Below are positions 23,779 to 33,930 of a DNA stretch of 64,000 bases, in pieces (within the stretch, counting starts at the first letter, position 1; the number at the start of each line of letters is the position of its first letter). The translations under genes and the position numbers were made by a program. The DNA comes from Linanthus parryae (Eukaryota > Streptophyta > Magnoliopsida > Ericales > Polemoniaceae), in assembly GCA_023055425.1 (NCBI GenBank), contig JALGPY010000009.1:32779275-32843274 (forward strand), read 5' to 3'. Under the pieces are notes generated by a model, which was given only the letters and a program-made list of their open reading frames with translations, searched no databases and had not been told where the DNA came from.

Positions 23779-26385
23779 GTAGTGCGTTTTTGTCTAATGG
23801 ATTGTATATCCTTGATCTAAATAATTCCGCTTATAACATTCATACCAAGAGGATTAAAACTAATGATTTAAATCCTACTTATCCATGGAACTGTCGTTTA
23901 GGCCACATAAACGAGAAACACATTTCTAGACTCCCTAAGGATGGATTTCTAGACTCATTTTATTATGAATCATATGAGACATGTGAATCTTGTTTATTAG
24001 GAAAATTACTAAGTCTCCTTTCAATAAGAAAGGTGAGAGGACTAGTAAGCTATTGGCACTCATACATACTGATGTGTGTGGATAATTTGCCACACCTGCT
24101 AGATGTGGTTATCTTTATTCCATTATATATACTAATGACTTCAGTAGATATGAATTTGTTATCTTATGAAGGCCAAATTCTAATCATTTGTAAGGTTCAA
24201 AGAATTCAAGAATGAAGTAGAGGAGCAACTTGACAAGAGTATTAAGGCTCTACGATCTGATCGTGGAGGAGAATTCTTTAGCCAAGAGTTTGACGACAAT
24301 CTTAGAGAGGGTGGGATCTTGTCCCAAATCACTCCACTCGGAACGCCACAATGGAATGGCATATCCGAGAGGAGGAATCACACCATGTTGGACATGGTGC
24401 GATCTATGATGTGTCAATTAGATTTTCGATATCGTTTTGGGGACGTGCTCTAATGACTGCAGCTTTTACCATTAACCGTGTTCCATCCAAATCGTTCATG
24501 AAGACATCATATGAGATATGGAATGGGGGGCGTCCCATAGCGTCGGTTATGAAGATTTTGGGTTGCGACGTCTATGTAAAGCGTCTTCAATCGGACAAGC
24601 TCGGACCCAAGTCAGATAAGTGTAATGTTATGGGATATCTTAAGGAAACGAAATGAAATTATTCCTACAATCCAACCGAGAACGAAGTGTTTTTTGCACG
24701 GACCGTGTGTATCTAGAAAGAAAAGCTTCTTAGGTCGAGTACGGTACATCAGGAGTTAGAGAGGTATGGACTTCTCGTGACTGAGCTCGGTGACGTACTA
24801 CTGATGGATGATGAGCTTACTACCTATGCAGAGGTCGTAAAGGGGCCGGACTCTAACAAGTGGGTTGAAGCCATGATCTCTGAAATGGAATCCATGTATA
24901 CCAACAAAGTATAGACTTTGGTGGACCCACCTGAAGGGGCTCGGCCCATAGGGTGAAAATAGGTATTCAAGAAGACGACCGACATTAATGGAAATATAAT
25001 CGCCTAAAAGGGCTGATTGGTGACAAAAGGATTACTATGATGAAACTTTTTCCCCAGTCGCGATGACCGAATCCATTCGCATCTTACTTGCTACTATAGC
25101 TTATCAAGACTATAAGATTTGGCAGATGGATGTCAAAATAACGTTTATGTATGGAAACTTCCTTGAGGATGTGTACATGACACAGCCAAAGGATTTTGAG
25201 GATCCCGAACATGCAAACAAAGTCTGTAAGTTGCAGCGATCCATTTATGGATTGAAGCGAAATTCTCGGAGTTGGAATTTATGTTTTGATGATACGGTGA
25301 AAGATTTTGGCTTCATGAAGAACGAAGACGAACCTTGTGTCTATAAGAAGGTTAGTGGGAGTTCTGTTTTATTTATGGTATTGTATGGGGATGACATACT
25401 ACTCATTGGAAAAAATGTCCCTAGCTTGCAATCTGTTAAAGATTGGCTAGGGAATTGCTTCTCAGTGAAAGACTTAGGGTATGCAGCTTATATACAGGGT
25501 ATCAAGATCTATAGGGATAGATCGAGGAAGCTGCTCGGCCTAAGTCAAAGTACATATATAGATAAGGTGTTGAAGCGGTTCAACATGCAACAATCGAAGA
25601 AAGGATTCTTGCCCATGTCGCATGGAGTCACCCTTACGAAGGCTGACTGTCCTTTCAATCAGATTGAGAAGAACCACATGAGTAAGATGCCGTATGTGTC
25701 GACCATAGGATCTATCATGTACACCATGTTATGTACTAGACCAAATGTGTCATACGCGTTCAGTATGACAAGCATATACCAGTCCAAGCCGGGTGAGAGT
25801 CACTGGATTGCTGTCTAGAATATCCTTAAGTACCTGAGAAGAACTAAGGATGAATTCTTCATATTTGGAGGAAGGAAGAACTCAGTGTAATAGGTTACAC
25901 TGACGCGAGCTTCCAAACCGAAAAAGATGATTACAACTCGCAGTCGGGTTATTTGTTTTGAGTGAATGGAGAAGCTGTCAGCTGGAAGAGTTCCTAGCAA
26001 TAGACACTTGCTGATTCTATAATTGAAGCTGAGTACATTGATGCGTCAGGCGCAACAAAGGAGGATGTTTGGATTAAGAAATTCATTACTGAGATGGGTG
26101 TGGTTCCTAGCATAGTGGATCCCATTGCGTTGTACTGTGACAACACTGGGGCAATTGCACAAGCCAAGGAACCCATGTCACACAAGAAATCCAAGCATGT
26201 ACTTAGGAGATTCCATCTCATTAGAGAAATCATCGATAGAGGAGATGTAAAGATATCCAAGATTCCAACATAAAATAATCTTTCAGATCCACTTACAAAG
26301 CCACTTGTTTAGCGAAAGCATGAAGGACAAACACGATCTATTGGCACACGAGATGCACCTGATTTGCTCTAGTGCAAGTGGGAGC
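23779..26385 (+). pseudogene. Broken pol (integrase, RT, RNase H) of Copia copy 2
   Basis: Resumes with the GAG-pre-integrase region (C-R-L-G-H-I-N-E-K-H, then C-E-S-C). Integrase follows at about 24240-24660 with SDRGGEF and NGISERRN carrying the second Asp and the Glu of the D-D-E triad. An RT frame at 25063-25818 contains MDVKITFMYGN and an active site reading Y-G-D-D where copies A and B have Y-V-D-D. RNase H to 26370 keeps LYCDNTGAIAQAKEP. Multiple stops and frameshifts lie near 24220, 24660-25060 and 25818. It ends at TGCAAGTGGGAGC before the 3' LTR. Confidence 0.85.
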
Positions 26386-26756
26386 TGTTAGAGTAGATGC
26401 CCTAGAGGCAATCTTATTTTAGTATTAGCAATATTTTGGCTAGAAAATTTATTTACTATTTATGGAGATATTAATATAATGAAGTCTTTAGGTTACGATT
26501 GTTGTTTATCTTAAATATCACTAGTCGAGTACATTGATTAATAGGACGATCACTATGCGTGTACACTAGTATATGAGTTGATTGATATGGAGATATCAAG
26601 TCTAAGACATGGGTATGAATTAGGATTAATGGCATACTGGATTGACCCACAACAATAAGGCTACATATAAATTATGTTAATGTCACGAGTACTTCTCGTA
26701 GTGACAATGGTGTTGTAGTCCTTGAACTTGAAGTCACTAGATACTCTAGTTGTGAA
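26386..26756 (+). repeat. Truncated 3' LTR of Copia copy 2
   Basis: Begins TGTTAGAGTAGATGCCC directly after the purine tract. Homology to the family LTR holds through 'actctagttgtgaa' and breaks at 26756; the expected next bases 'atatcc...' are replaced by unrelated sequence. Only about 370 bp of the expected 1.4 kb remain. Confidence 0.85.
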
Positions 26757-28534
26757 CATCTAGTACTAATCTTTCGACTTACAATATTAAGTGGATGTCG
26801 ACACTTAAAGTGTAGTTTCCTATTCGTATGACGACTAGCGGAATGAAAAATCGATCCACATCGCTTGGCAGAGAGGTTGGGTTTTCAATAACCCGTATAC
26901 GCAAGTATCAGCTGTTACTATTTATCCTGGTATATCGTGGTTACTACGAATAAAAATTGACTTGTTTCATTCCGCATTTGTAAACTTATGAATATATTGG
27001 TAAACGAATCAGCTAATTGCAATAAATTTTAGAATGAAAATAACAAATTTTAGGAGATCTGATAATCGTACACTTCTATTCGTACTTCATTTCTGAACAA
27101 TTCAATGTCTTTAATACTTATACCATGTCATTGTTCAAATTCCTTCAAACACAAAACAACGTAAGCTCTTTAGCCATTTTGTTTACAAGCCAAGTTGTTT
27201 ATTCACTCAGATTTTACTGATACTCCCACTGTGGTGTATACGTTCCTTCTAATTCTCCGCCGCCTGTATATGACGAGTTGCTTGGGGTAACAAGCTAGAA
27301 TCGCGATTGATCTCTCATGCGAAAAATTGAACATAGTAATTAACCGGAGAGCCATCTATTCTTGTAAAATATATTTTGTTAGACTTGGATTCCAGTTTGG
27401 AACAAGTCACGAATGTTGTTAACTCTTTTCTTAGTGAATCATTACTTGGTTCTTTCTTTTCACTTATTTTCCCTTACCACTCTTTGTATGTAAGGGTATA
27501 ATCCCCTGTACGGAGGGAACCTCGCAGTCTCCAGCTCATCTCGAAATCGAGGGTGTTACAAGATATATCGTTGATTAGCTGATATGTTAGCATAGTTATC
27601 TGTATCAAACAGTTCCTTGCAATATGAAAAATCCATCACTAGTTTGATCTAGAACGTGGGGTTTTTGTTATCCTTACCGGACTTCTCGGTGGAGATTTTG
27701 AAGAATACGTTACCAGGTGGTTAAAAAAATTGGTGTGTCGTGTATTGTCTCTTTAAATTTTATTTTTACTTTTTGTGTTTTTACTTCACAATTACGATTT
27801 AACATCTTTCTAAGTATCTTTACACAATACATCTCAGCTGAGTCTATATCTTATTACATTGTTAATCATCTTATCTATTGAGTTGACGGACTGTTCCTTG
27901 GCTCTACATTTTATTGGTATCCACTATGAATTACTAAATAGAGTGATATCCACACACGTAGTAGTAGTGCGTTCATACTTACTGCCAAACTCTATATCTA
28001 CTTTCAAGATGGATAAACAAAGATTCCTAAGAGAGAGATTTTGTGCCAAATGTAATGGTGACTTCATGTGATTAAGCACAACTTCTTTCTTAGTGGCTTT
28101 AACACATGTTTGCGGGTGGATGTTTTTGTGCTCATCTTCTGTTTCATGACAGACCATATGTCAATATCCCTTCTCGGCAGGCTAGTCACCTTAGGGAATC
28201 TTTCATAAAGGGCAAGAAGGCCCTAATTCCCCCCTACATTTCGCTTAAGATTCTAGATGATGGGTAAATTATTAAGCAGGATTTGACTGGTACATGCCCC
28301 AGAGCGTTCTGTTACACGACTATCATGAGATATATTGTCGAGATTGGGAGACCCAAGCCGGGAATGAGACCAAGGGATACCAAGAACCAGGGGGAGACAA
28401 GCAGCAGCATGCACCGCCTCAGGAAGATCATGATCTCACCCGTGAGCACATAGCTTTTCACAAATTCAGAGAGCACACCTTAAACGTATTTGATGCAATT
28501 GAGGAAGGTTTAACACGCCCAAGCACATGGATGA
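26757..28534. other. Unrecognised region, probably decayed repeat DNA
   Basis: No homology to the Copia or Gypsy families of the window. It is AT-rich with GC islands at 27240-27310 and 27500-27560. A 152-codon plus-strand frame begins MPQSVLLHDYHEIY at 28294; its first 80 codons are hydrophilic and charged (QEDHDLTREHIAFHKFREH), then it runs into the LTR of G1 at 28540. Short frames at 27859-28071 include RFCAKCNGDFM. This could be a fragment of a retroelement gag/env-type ORF, but no motif I know confirms that. Confidence 0.4.
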
Positions 28535-28539
28535 GCATC

Positions 28540-28939
28540 TGTTACAAGCTTGGTAACAACTGCTTCTCGCGAAGGAGGAAGCTTCACAAACGCACAAAAA
28601 AAAACAACTTAGGGCAAAAAAATTCTTATTATCTTCTGAAAACTTTTACACCCTTTTTATACCCGCGGTTCGACCTAATCCTAATCCGAGTAAAGAACCG
28701 CTTAGAAACTCCGGATATAATTAAAACTTGCAAAACGACCCAAAAAGTCTAAATTAACCAATACGACATCAAAAATAAAATTAAATATTAAAATACGACT
28801 CCAAGACTATCTTTTCATCTTAGGCTGAACGTAGTCCTGCAAATAACGCGGTGGATCCACGGTACACCTAGGCCGTTCTGCCATCTGCTGGACCTCTGAA
28901 GGGTCTGCCTCTGTTGGCGAAGTAACGCGCACCGTATCA
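28540..28939 (-). repeat. 3' LTR of Gypsy G1
   Basis: On the minus strand begins TGATACGGTGCGCG at 28939, right after the purine tract ACCGGGGGAGT, and ends TTGTAACA at 28540. The pol frame runs through the boundary and stops only at 28807, inside this LTR. Confidence 0.88.
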
Positions 28940-30250
28940 ACTCCCCCGGTCTCGAAAGGCAGCTGGTCCTCAAGCTGTAAATCGGGGAAGGCTAACTGGA
29001 TTTCCTCAGCTGGCTCCCAAGAGGGAGGGGCTCCATCGGACCACGTACCTAGCCATTGCCGTTGAGGCTCACCATGCACTAAGACTGTTCGCTCATGCGT
29101 CGCCACGGTGGGCACCGCAAGCGGCCTGCCCTTATAAAGCTGAGCGGGAAGAGTATCGATGGGAACTGTGGTCGAGCCGGGAACGAAAGGCCGTAACAAG
29201 GAAACATGGAATACGTTATGAAGACGACAACCCCCCGGTAAGAGAAGACGATAAGAAACGGAACCAATGCGCTCTACAACCGAAAACGGCCCGTAGTAAC
29301 GTCTGGCTAACTTGGCAGACAATGGCCGAGCCAGGGAACGCTGACGGTAAGGACGGAGTCGTAGCAAAACCATATCACCCACCTGAAAAGACACGTCCCG
29401 CCGATGTTTGTTTGCATGTACCCGCATCTGCTGTTCGGAAGCAAATGGCGTTTGAGGTCACTCAAGATCTCACGGCGTTCAGAAAGCAATGCATCTTCCT
29501 CAGGCGATTTGTTGTGGATAGAAACAGCGGGAAATAAGGATGGCGGATCACGACCATATAACGCACGGTAGGGAGTCATCCGGATACCCTCGTGATAGCT
29601 GCAATTTAGTGCCAATTCTGCCCAGGGTAAAAAAGAGACCCACTTCTTCGGCTGTTCCGAAGTAAAAGCTCGCAAATACTGTTCCAAGCCCCGATTCACT
29701 ACTTCGGTCTGCCCATCAGTCTGCAGTTGATATTCCGTACTAAACATAAGTTTAGTCCCACTCAGACGCATCAGCTCGGTCCAGAAAGTGCTCATGGAAA
29801 TTGAATCACGATCAGAAACAATAGATTCAAAAAAACCATGACGTTTGACCACCACGTCAACAAATAAACGCGCCACTCTAGGGGCATCAAAATCACTTGG
29901 TACAGAACCGAAGTGGACACACTTGGTGAGACGATCCACAACAACCATGATGGTCGTTGCACCCTGAGAATACGGTGAGCCAGTGATAAAATCCATCGTA
30001 GCTTCCGTCCAGACGCGATCGAGAATAGGAAGGGGCTGAAGAAAACCCTTTGGCTTCTGTGTAGAATACTTAGTGGTCTGACATACTAAGCACGCGCTCA
30101 CAAACCGGCGAACATCAGCATGCATACCGGGCCAGTAAATACCACGGAGAGACGTTTATATGTTTGATCAATGCCCGGATGGCCAGCGGAAGGAGAACTA
30201 TGAAACTCCTGAAGTAGCAATGAACGCACCTCAGAATCCTTGCCAACACA
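28807..30250 (-). pseudogene. G1 integrase and chromodomain-like C-terminus
   Basis: The H-H-C-C zinc region begins HSSPSAGHPGIDQTYKRL near 30180 and is broken by a frame change near 30150. The core is in the frame 29307-30125, with ATMDFITG, IVSDRDS and QTDGQTEVVNR supplying the D-D-E triad. A second frame, 28807-29427, carries the GPF/Y-type region (RRYYGPFSVVERIGSVSYRL) and a chromodomain-like segment ending W-S-D-G-A-P-P-S-W-E-P-A-E-E. The last 44 residues lie inside the 3' LTR. Chromodomain-type tails are known to guide integration to heterochromatin in chromoviruses. Confidence 0.85.
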
Positions 30251-31850
30251 AATGTGTGTGTGATAGTATAAGATGCCATCTACGAAGGTAAAGTGAGACG
30301 GTGGAGTACCTGACTGAATGGCTGCCACCAGCGCCTGGAGATCGGGCAAAGTCTTAGTCTCGCTTCGAATGGTCTCGAGGAGAGATGGTAATGCCCGCAC
30401 TGCTGATGTAACAAGGACAACAACGTCATCCTCCTCACCGTCACGATGCGATAATGCATCAGCCACACGATTGGCGGTTCCAGGTTTATACTCGATACGA
30501 AACTGAAAACCCATGAGCTTGCGAATATAAAATTGCTGATCGGGGGTTTGAATAACCTGGGTCAACAACTCCTTCAAACTGCGCTGATCGCTGCGAATAA
30601 TGAATTCACGACCAAGCAAATACTGACGCCACTTCTGCACTGCTTCCACGATGGCGTAAAGCTCCTTATGATACGAAGAAGCCTATGTAAACGAGGTCCC
30701 ACCTTCTTACTGAAAAAAGCAAGCGGATGACTATCGTGCATGAGAACCGCACCTACCCTGCGATCACAAGCATCAGTTTCAAGCACAAACGTTTTGTCAA
30801 AGTCCGAAAGAAGTAGAACTGAGGCGGAAGTCATAGCCTCTTTCAAGGCGGTGAAACTCTGAGAAGCATCTTGTGACCACACAAACGCATCTTTGCGCAG
30901 AAGATCCGTGAGAGGAGATGCAATCGTGGCATAATCACGTATAAAACGGCGATAATACCCTGTGAGGCCCAAAAACCACGGAGCTGCCGGACGGAAGTAG
31001 GGGTCGGCCAAGATAGTATGGCCTCTATTGTTTGCGAATCGGCCATGACTTGCCCGTCGGTGATGACATGGCCCAGGTAATCAACACTCGTCCGACTGAA
31101 AGAACACTTTGATAACTTGACATAAAAACAATTCTAAGAAAGTAACATCAAAACCTGATCCAAATGCTGGGTGTGGAGCTCCAATGTCGTGTTGTAAATC
31201 AAAATATTTTCAAAGAAGACGATGACGAAGGAACGCAAATATGGCTGAAAGATCCGGTTCATGTCAGCCTGAAACGTGGATGGTGTGCTAGTCAACCTGA
31301 AAGGCATGATAAGGAATTCGGAGTGACCATCATGCGTACGAAAAGCAGTCTTCTCAATGTCCGTAGCGTGCATACAAATCAGGTGATATCATGCACGCAA
31401 ATCGAGCTTTGTGAAAAAACGGGCTGCGCCAAGCTCATCAAAGAGCTCGTCAGTGGTCGGAATGGGAAAATGATCAGGCACCGTTGCGATGTTAAGAGCG
31501 CGTTAGTCGACACAAAAACAAAACGTGCCATCCTTTTTGCGGTCCAACAGAACTGGCGAAGACAAAGAACTGTGACTCGGCTGAATAACACCCTGCTGAA
31601 GCATCTCTCGAAACTGCTTCTCAATCTCTGTATTCTGAAAATAAGGGTAGCGGTAGGGCCGAAAATTGACCTGCTGGGCGCCCGACTGGATATGGATCCG
31701 ATGATCCCACTGGAGGGAGGGAGGTAAGCCGGAGGGAATGGAAAAATCCCCCTGATGTCGAGTCAGAACCTGGCGGACCGGATCAGGAAAATCAGCCAAA
31801 AAATCGCCCGCGAGAACGGAGGATGCAATGTCTGGCAGAACGGGCAAAAT
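30150..31850 (-). pseudogene. G1 reverse transcriptase and RNase H, inactivated
   Basis: Starting near 31847 on the minus strand: PDPVRQVLTRHQGDF, the RT entry motif, then PVLLDRKKDGTFCFCVD. Fingers and palm continue in another frame ([14 protein letters not shown] and KTAFRTHDGHSEFLIMPF). The catalytic F-F-D-D is replaced by F-F-E-N at about 31203-31215, which removes the metal-binding aspartates. RNase H follows in 30574-31011 ([16 protein letters not shown]) and 30098-30649 ([17 protein letters not shown]). At least four frame changes separate these pieces. Confidence 0.87.
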
Positions 31851-31899
31851 CTCATGGAAATCTGCCTCGGGTTACCGGGAACACTAAGCGACCAATGAA

Positions 31900-32453
31900 T
31901 TGTAGGAAATAGCCCGAGGTCCATGATCCACCCCATTCAACACAATTGCTGTACCTTGTCATACAAACTCCATAGTCAATTTACCGTAATCATGCGAAAT
32001 CTTCCCCAGGGTCTGCAACCACTGGACTCCTAAGATTGCATCAATGCTATGCACGGCGAGGACATATAAATCCACCTCAAAAGACGTACCATGAATAACA
32101 AGAGGTTTCTTGGGAAAAAAATAAGTGCAACGCAACGATTCGCCGTTGCCAACATAAACCCTGAACGGACTAACCGGATGCAATAACAGAGAAAAGTGCT
32201 CGGCCATAGTGGGATAGATGAAGTTATGAGTACTTACACCATCAATAAGAACCTGAACACATACCCTACTAATTGTTCCGGTCAATTTAAGAGCGCTAGG
32301 ATGGGGCGTACCTGCTAGCGTGTGAAGATGAGAGAGGTTATCCAGAATGATTCCTGGATCATCCTCGTCGAGTGGAACAGGAGGCCCGATATCAACATCC
32401 ACTTCCGTACAAAGAAGTAAGAACTTGGGGGGATTGCATTTATGTCCCCAAAA
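31900..32453 (-). pseudogene. G1 aspartic protease, active site lost
   Basis: A minus-strand frame 31959-32402 contains LKLTGTISRVCVQVLIDGVS then THNFIYPTMAEHF, and AILGVQWLQTLGKISHDY near its end, all typical of Gypsy retropepsin. The catalytic triad expected as D-S/T-G reads D-G-V, so it should not cleave. Confidence 0.85.
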
Positions 32454-33571
32454 TTATTTCTCGTCGCAATGAAAACAAAGGCCCTGGCGACGTCGTTCAG
32501 CTTGTTCAGCTGGCGAAATCCGCTTAACCGGGGGATCGGTCGCAACTTTGGTGGTAGGGACCCGAGGAAGGGGAAATTGTAGTAGCAGTGGTAGCTGCAT
32601 GTGATCTGCCCATTGACTGTGACCAAGAACGGCAGGGGACGTAAGCATGAAGCAATTCTTCCTGACCTGCTGCTAACTCTCTAGCCAATGCAAACGCTTC
32701 TGGCAAAGTGCGCGGGTTACGTAACCCGAGTTCTTGCTGTAACGGTTGCTTCAACCAGGCGCAAAACAGAGAAACCAAAATCCTGTCGTCCACCCCCACA
32801 ACTTTATGTAATACTTTTTCAAAGTCAGCTTGATAGGCCATGACTGTCGAGGTTTGCTAGATATTGGTGAGGACACCCACGTAGTCTTCGTAATGTCCTG
32901 GGTCAAAGCGGAATTTCACAGCACCCAAAAAGTCCATCCATGTTGTAGTTGGATTATTGGACTGGTAATATCGAAACCAATCAGAAGCCGGTGGGTCAAT
33001 CAAAATTCCGACAAGCTCGAAGCGATCCTGATCCGTGGCGCGGTAATAGTCGAAATATTTATGGATTCAAAAATTTGAACCCACTGGTGTCGGGTTCACG
33101 GGCAGTATCCGCTGGTGAGTCAACCCGCATTCGCCGTTGAAGCGGGGTGAGTCAACCCGCATTCGCGGAGGCGTATCCGCTGGTGTCGGGTTCACGGGCC
33201 GAGAAGGCGGTGGCCGCCAACCCCCTGTAATAACCCCACTGGATTCGCCAGCTAGAGCAGAGGTGGGGATCCTAGCGGCGAGGGACGACGGTGAATTGGT
33301 GGTCGGGCTAGGGATGCCGGATTTTCGGTTGAGCAGCTGCCGAAGGGCGTCTCTGATTTCGTCGACCTCGGTGACCAATTTCTTCTCTCGCTCGATTGCC
33401 GCTGCGTCGCGACGGTCTTCTCTCTCGGCGATCTCGGCATCACGCCGTTTGTCCCGAGTGTAAATCTCAACCTGGAGATTGGTTATGGCGGACAAAGCTT
33501 CGTCAGTGGCGGGGTCGGATTGCTGTGGTAGCTAGGTTCTGGGGAGAATCGATCAGGGAGGATTCCACCAT
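32454..33571 (-). pseudogene. G1 gag remnant
   Basis: A minus-strand ATG at 33571 (MVESSLIDSP) is about 50 bp after the primer site. Coiled-coil-like residues follow (RDAEIAEREDRRDAAAIERE), then a proline-rich stretch and the retrotransposon-gag core in pieces (KIHKYFDYYRATDQDRFEL; YQADFEKVLHKVVGVDDRIL). A knuckle-like CFHCDEK...HKC is interrupted by a stop near 32460. A local duplication at about 33085-33200 repeats 'ggtgtcgggttcacgggc' and 'gagtcaacccgcattcgc' within the frame. Confidence 0.8.
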
Positions 33572-33622
33572 GGTTCACGGTGGGAGAAGTTCGATTCGTC
33601 GCGGTGTCCGACCAACGAAAGG

Positions 33623-33636
33623 GATGAAAGCACCAA
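33623..33636 (-). other. Primer binding site of Gypsy G1
   Basis: TTGGTGCTTTCATC on the minus strand, two bases after the LTR end at 33639. It matches the site in the small Gypsy element at 10231-10244 and differs from the initiator-Met site used by G2. Confidence 0.75.
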
Positions 33637-33638
33637 TT

Positions 33639-33930
33639 TATTACCGGCTTGGTAAAAACTGCTTCTCACGGTGGAGGAAGCTTCAAAAACGCAGTAAAAA
33701 AAACAACTTAGGGCAAAAAAAATCTTATTATCTTCTGAAAACTTTTACACCCTTTTTATACCCGCGGTTCGACCGAATCCTAATCCGAGTAAAGAACCGC
33801 TTAGAAACCCCGGATATAATTAAAACTTGCAAAACGACCCAAAACGTCTAAATTAACCAATAAGACATAAAAAATAAAATTAAATATTAAAATACGACTC
33901 CAAGACTATATTTTCAGCTTGGGCTGAACG
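33639..33930 (-). repeat. 5' LTR of Gypsy G1, inner part
   Basis: Homologous to 28540-28831. The remaining 108 bp of this LTR lie at 43260-43367 beyond Copia copy A, which inserted with duplication GAACG. Confidence 0.88.

Larger units (their letters stand above)
3268..26756 (+). mobile_element. Angela-like Ty1/Copia copy 2 (split by nested insertions)
   Basis: A full-length but decayed element: 5' LTR 3268-6092, primer site 6094-6106, leader and gag to 12051, pol resuming at 23779-26385, and a 3' LTR beginning at 26386 and cut at 26756. Its own parts are separated by the antisense solo LTR (3592-5003), an unidentified insert (6202-7695), a small Gypsy element (8833-10554) and the SIRE-like element (12052-about 23748). 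Removing these gives the order leader-gag-protease-integrase-RT-RNase H seen in copies A and B. It sits inside copy 0, but the right partner of that junction is missing. Confidence 0.75.
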
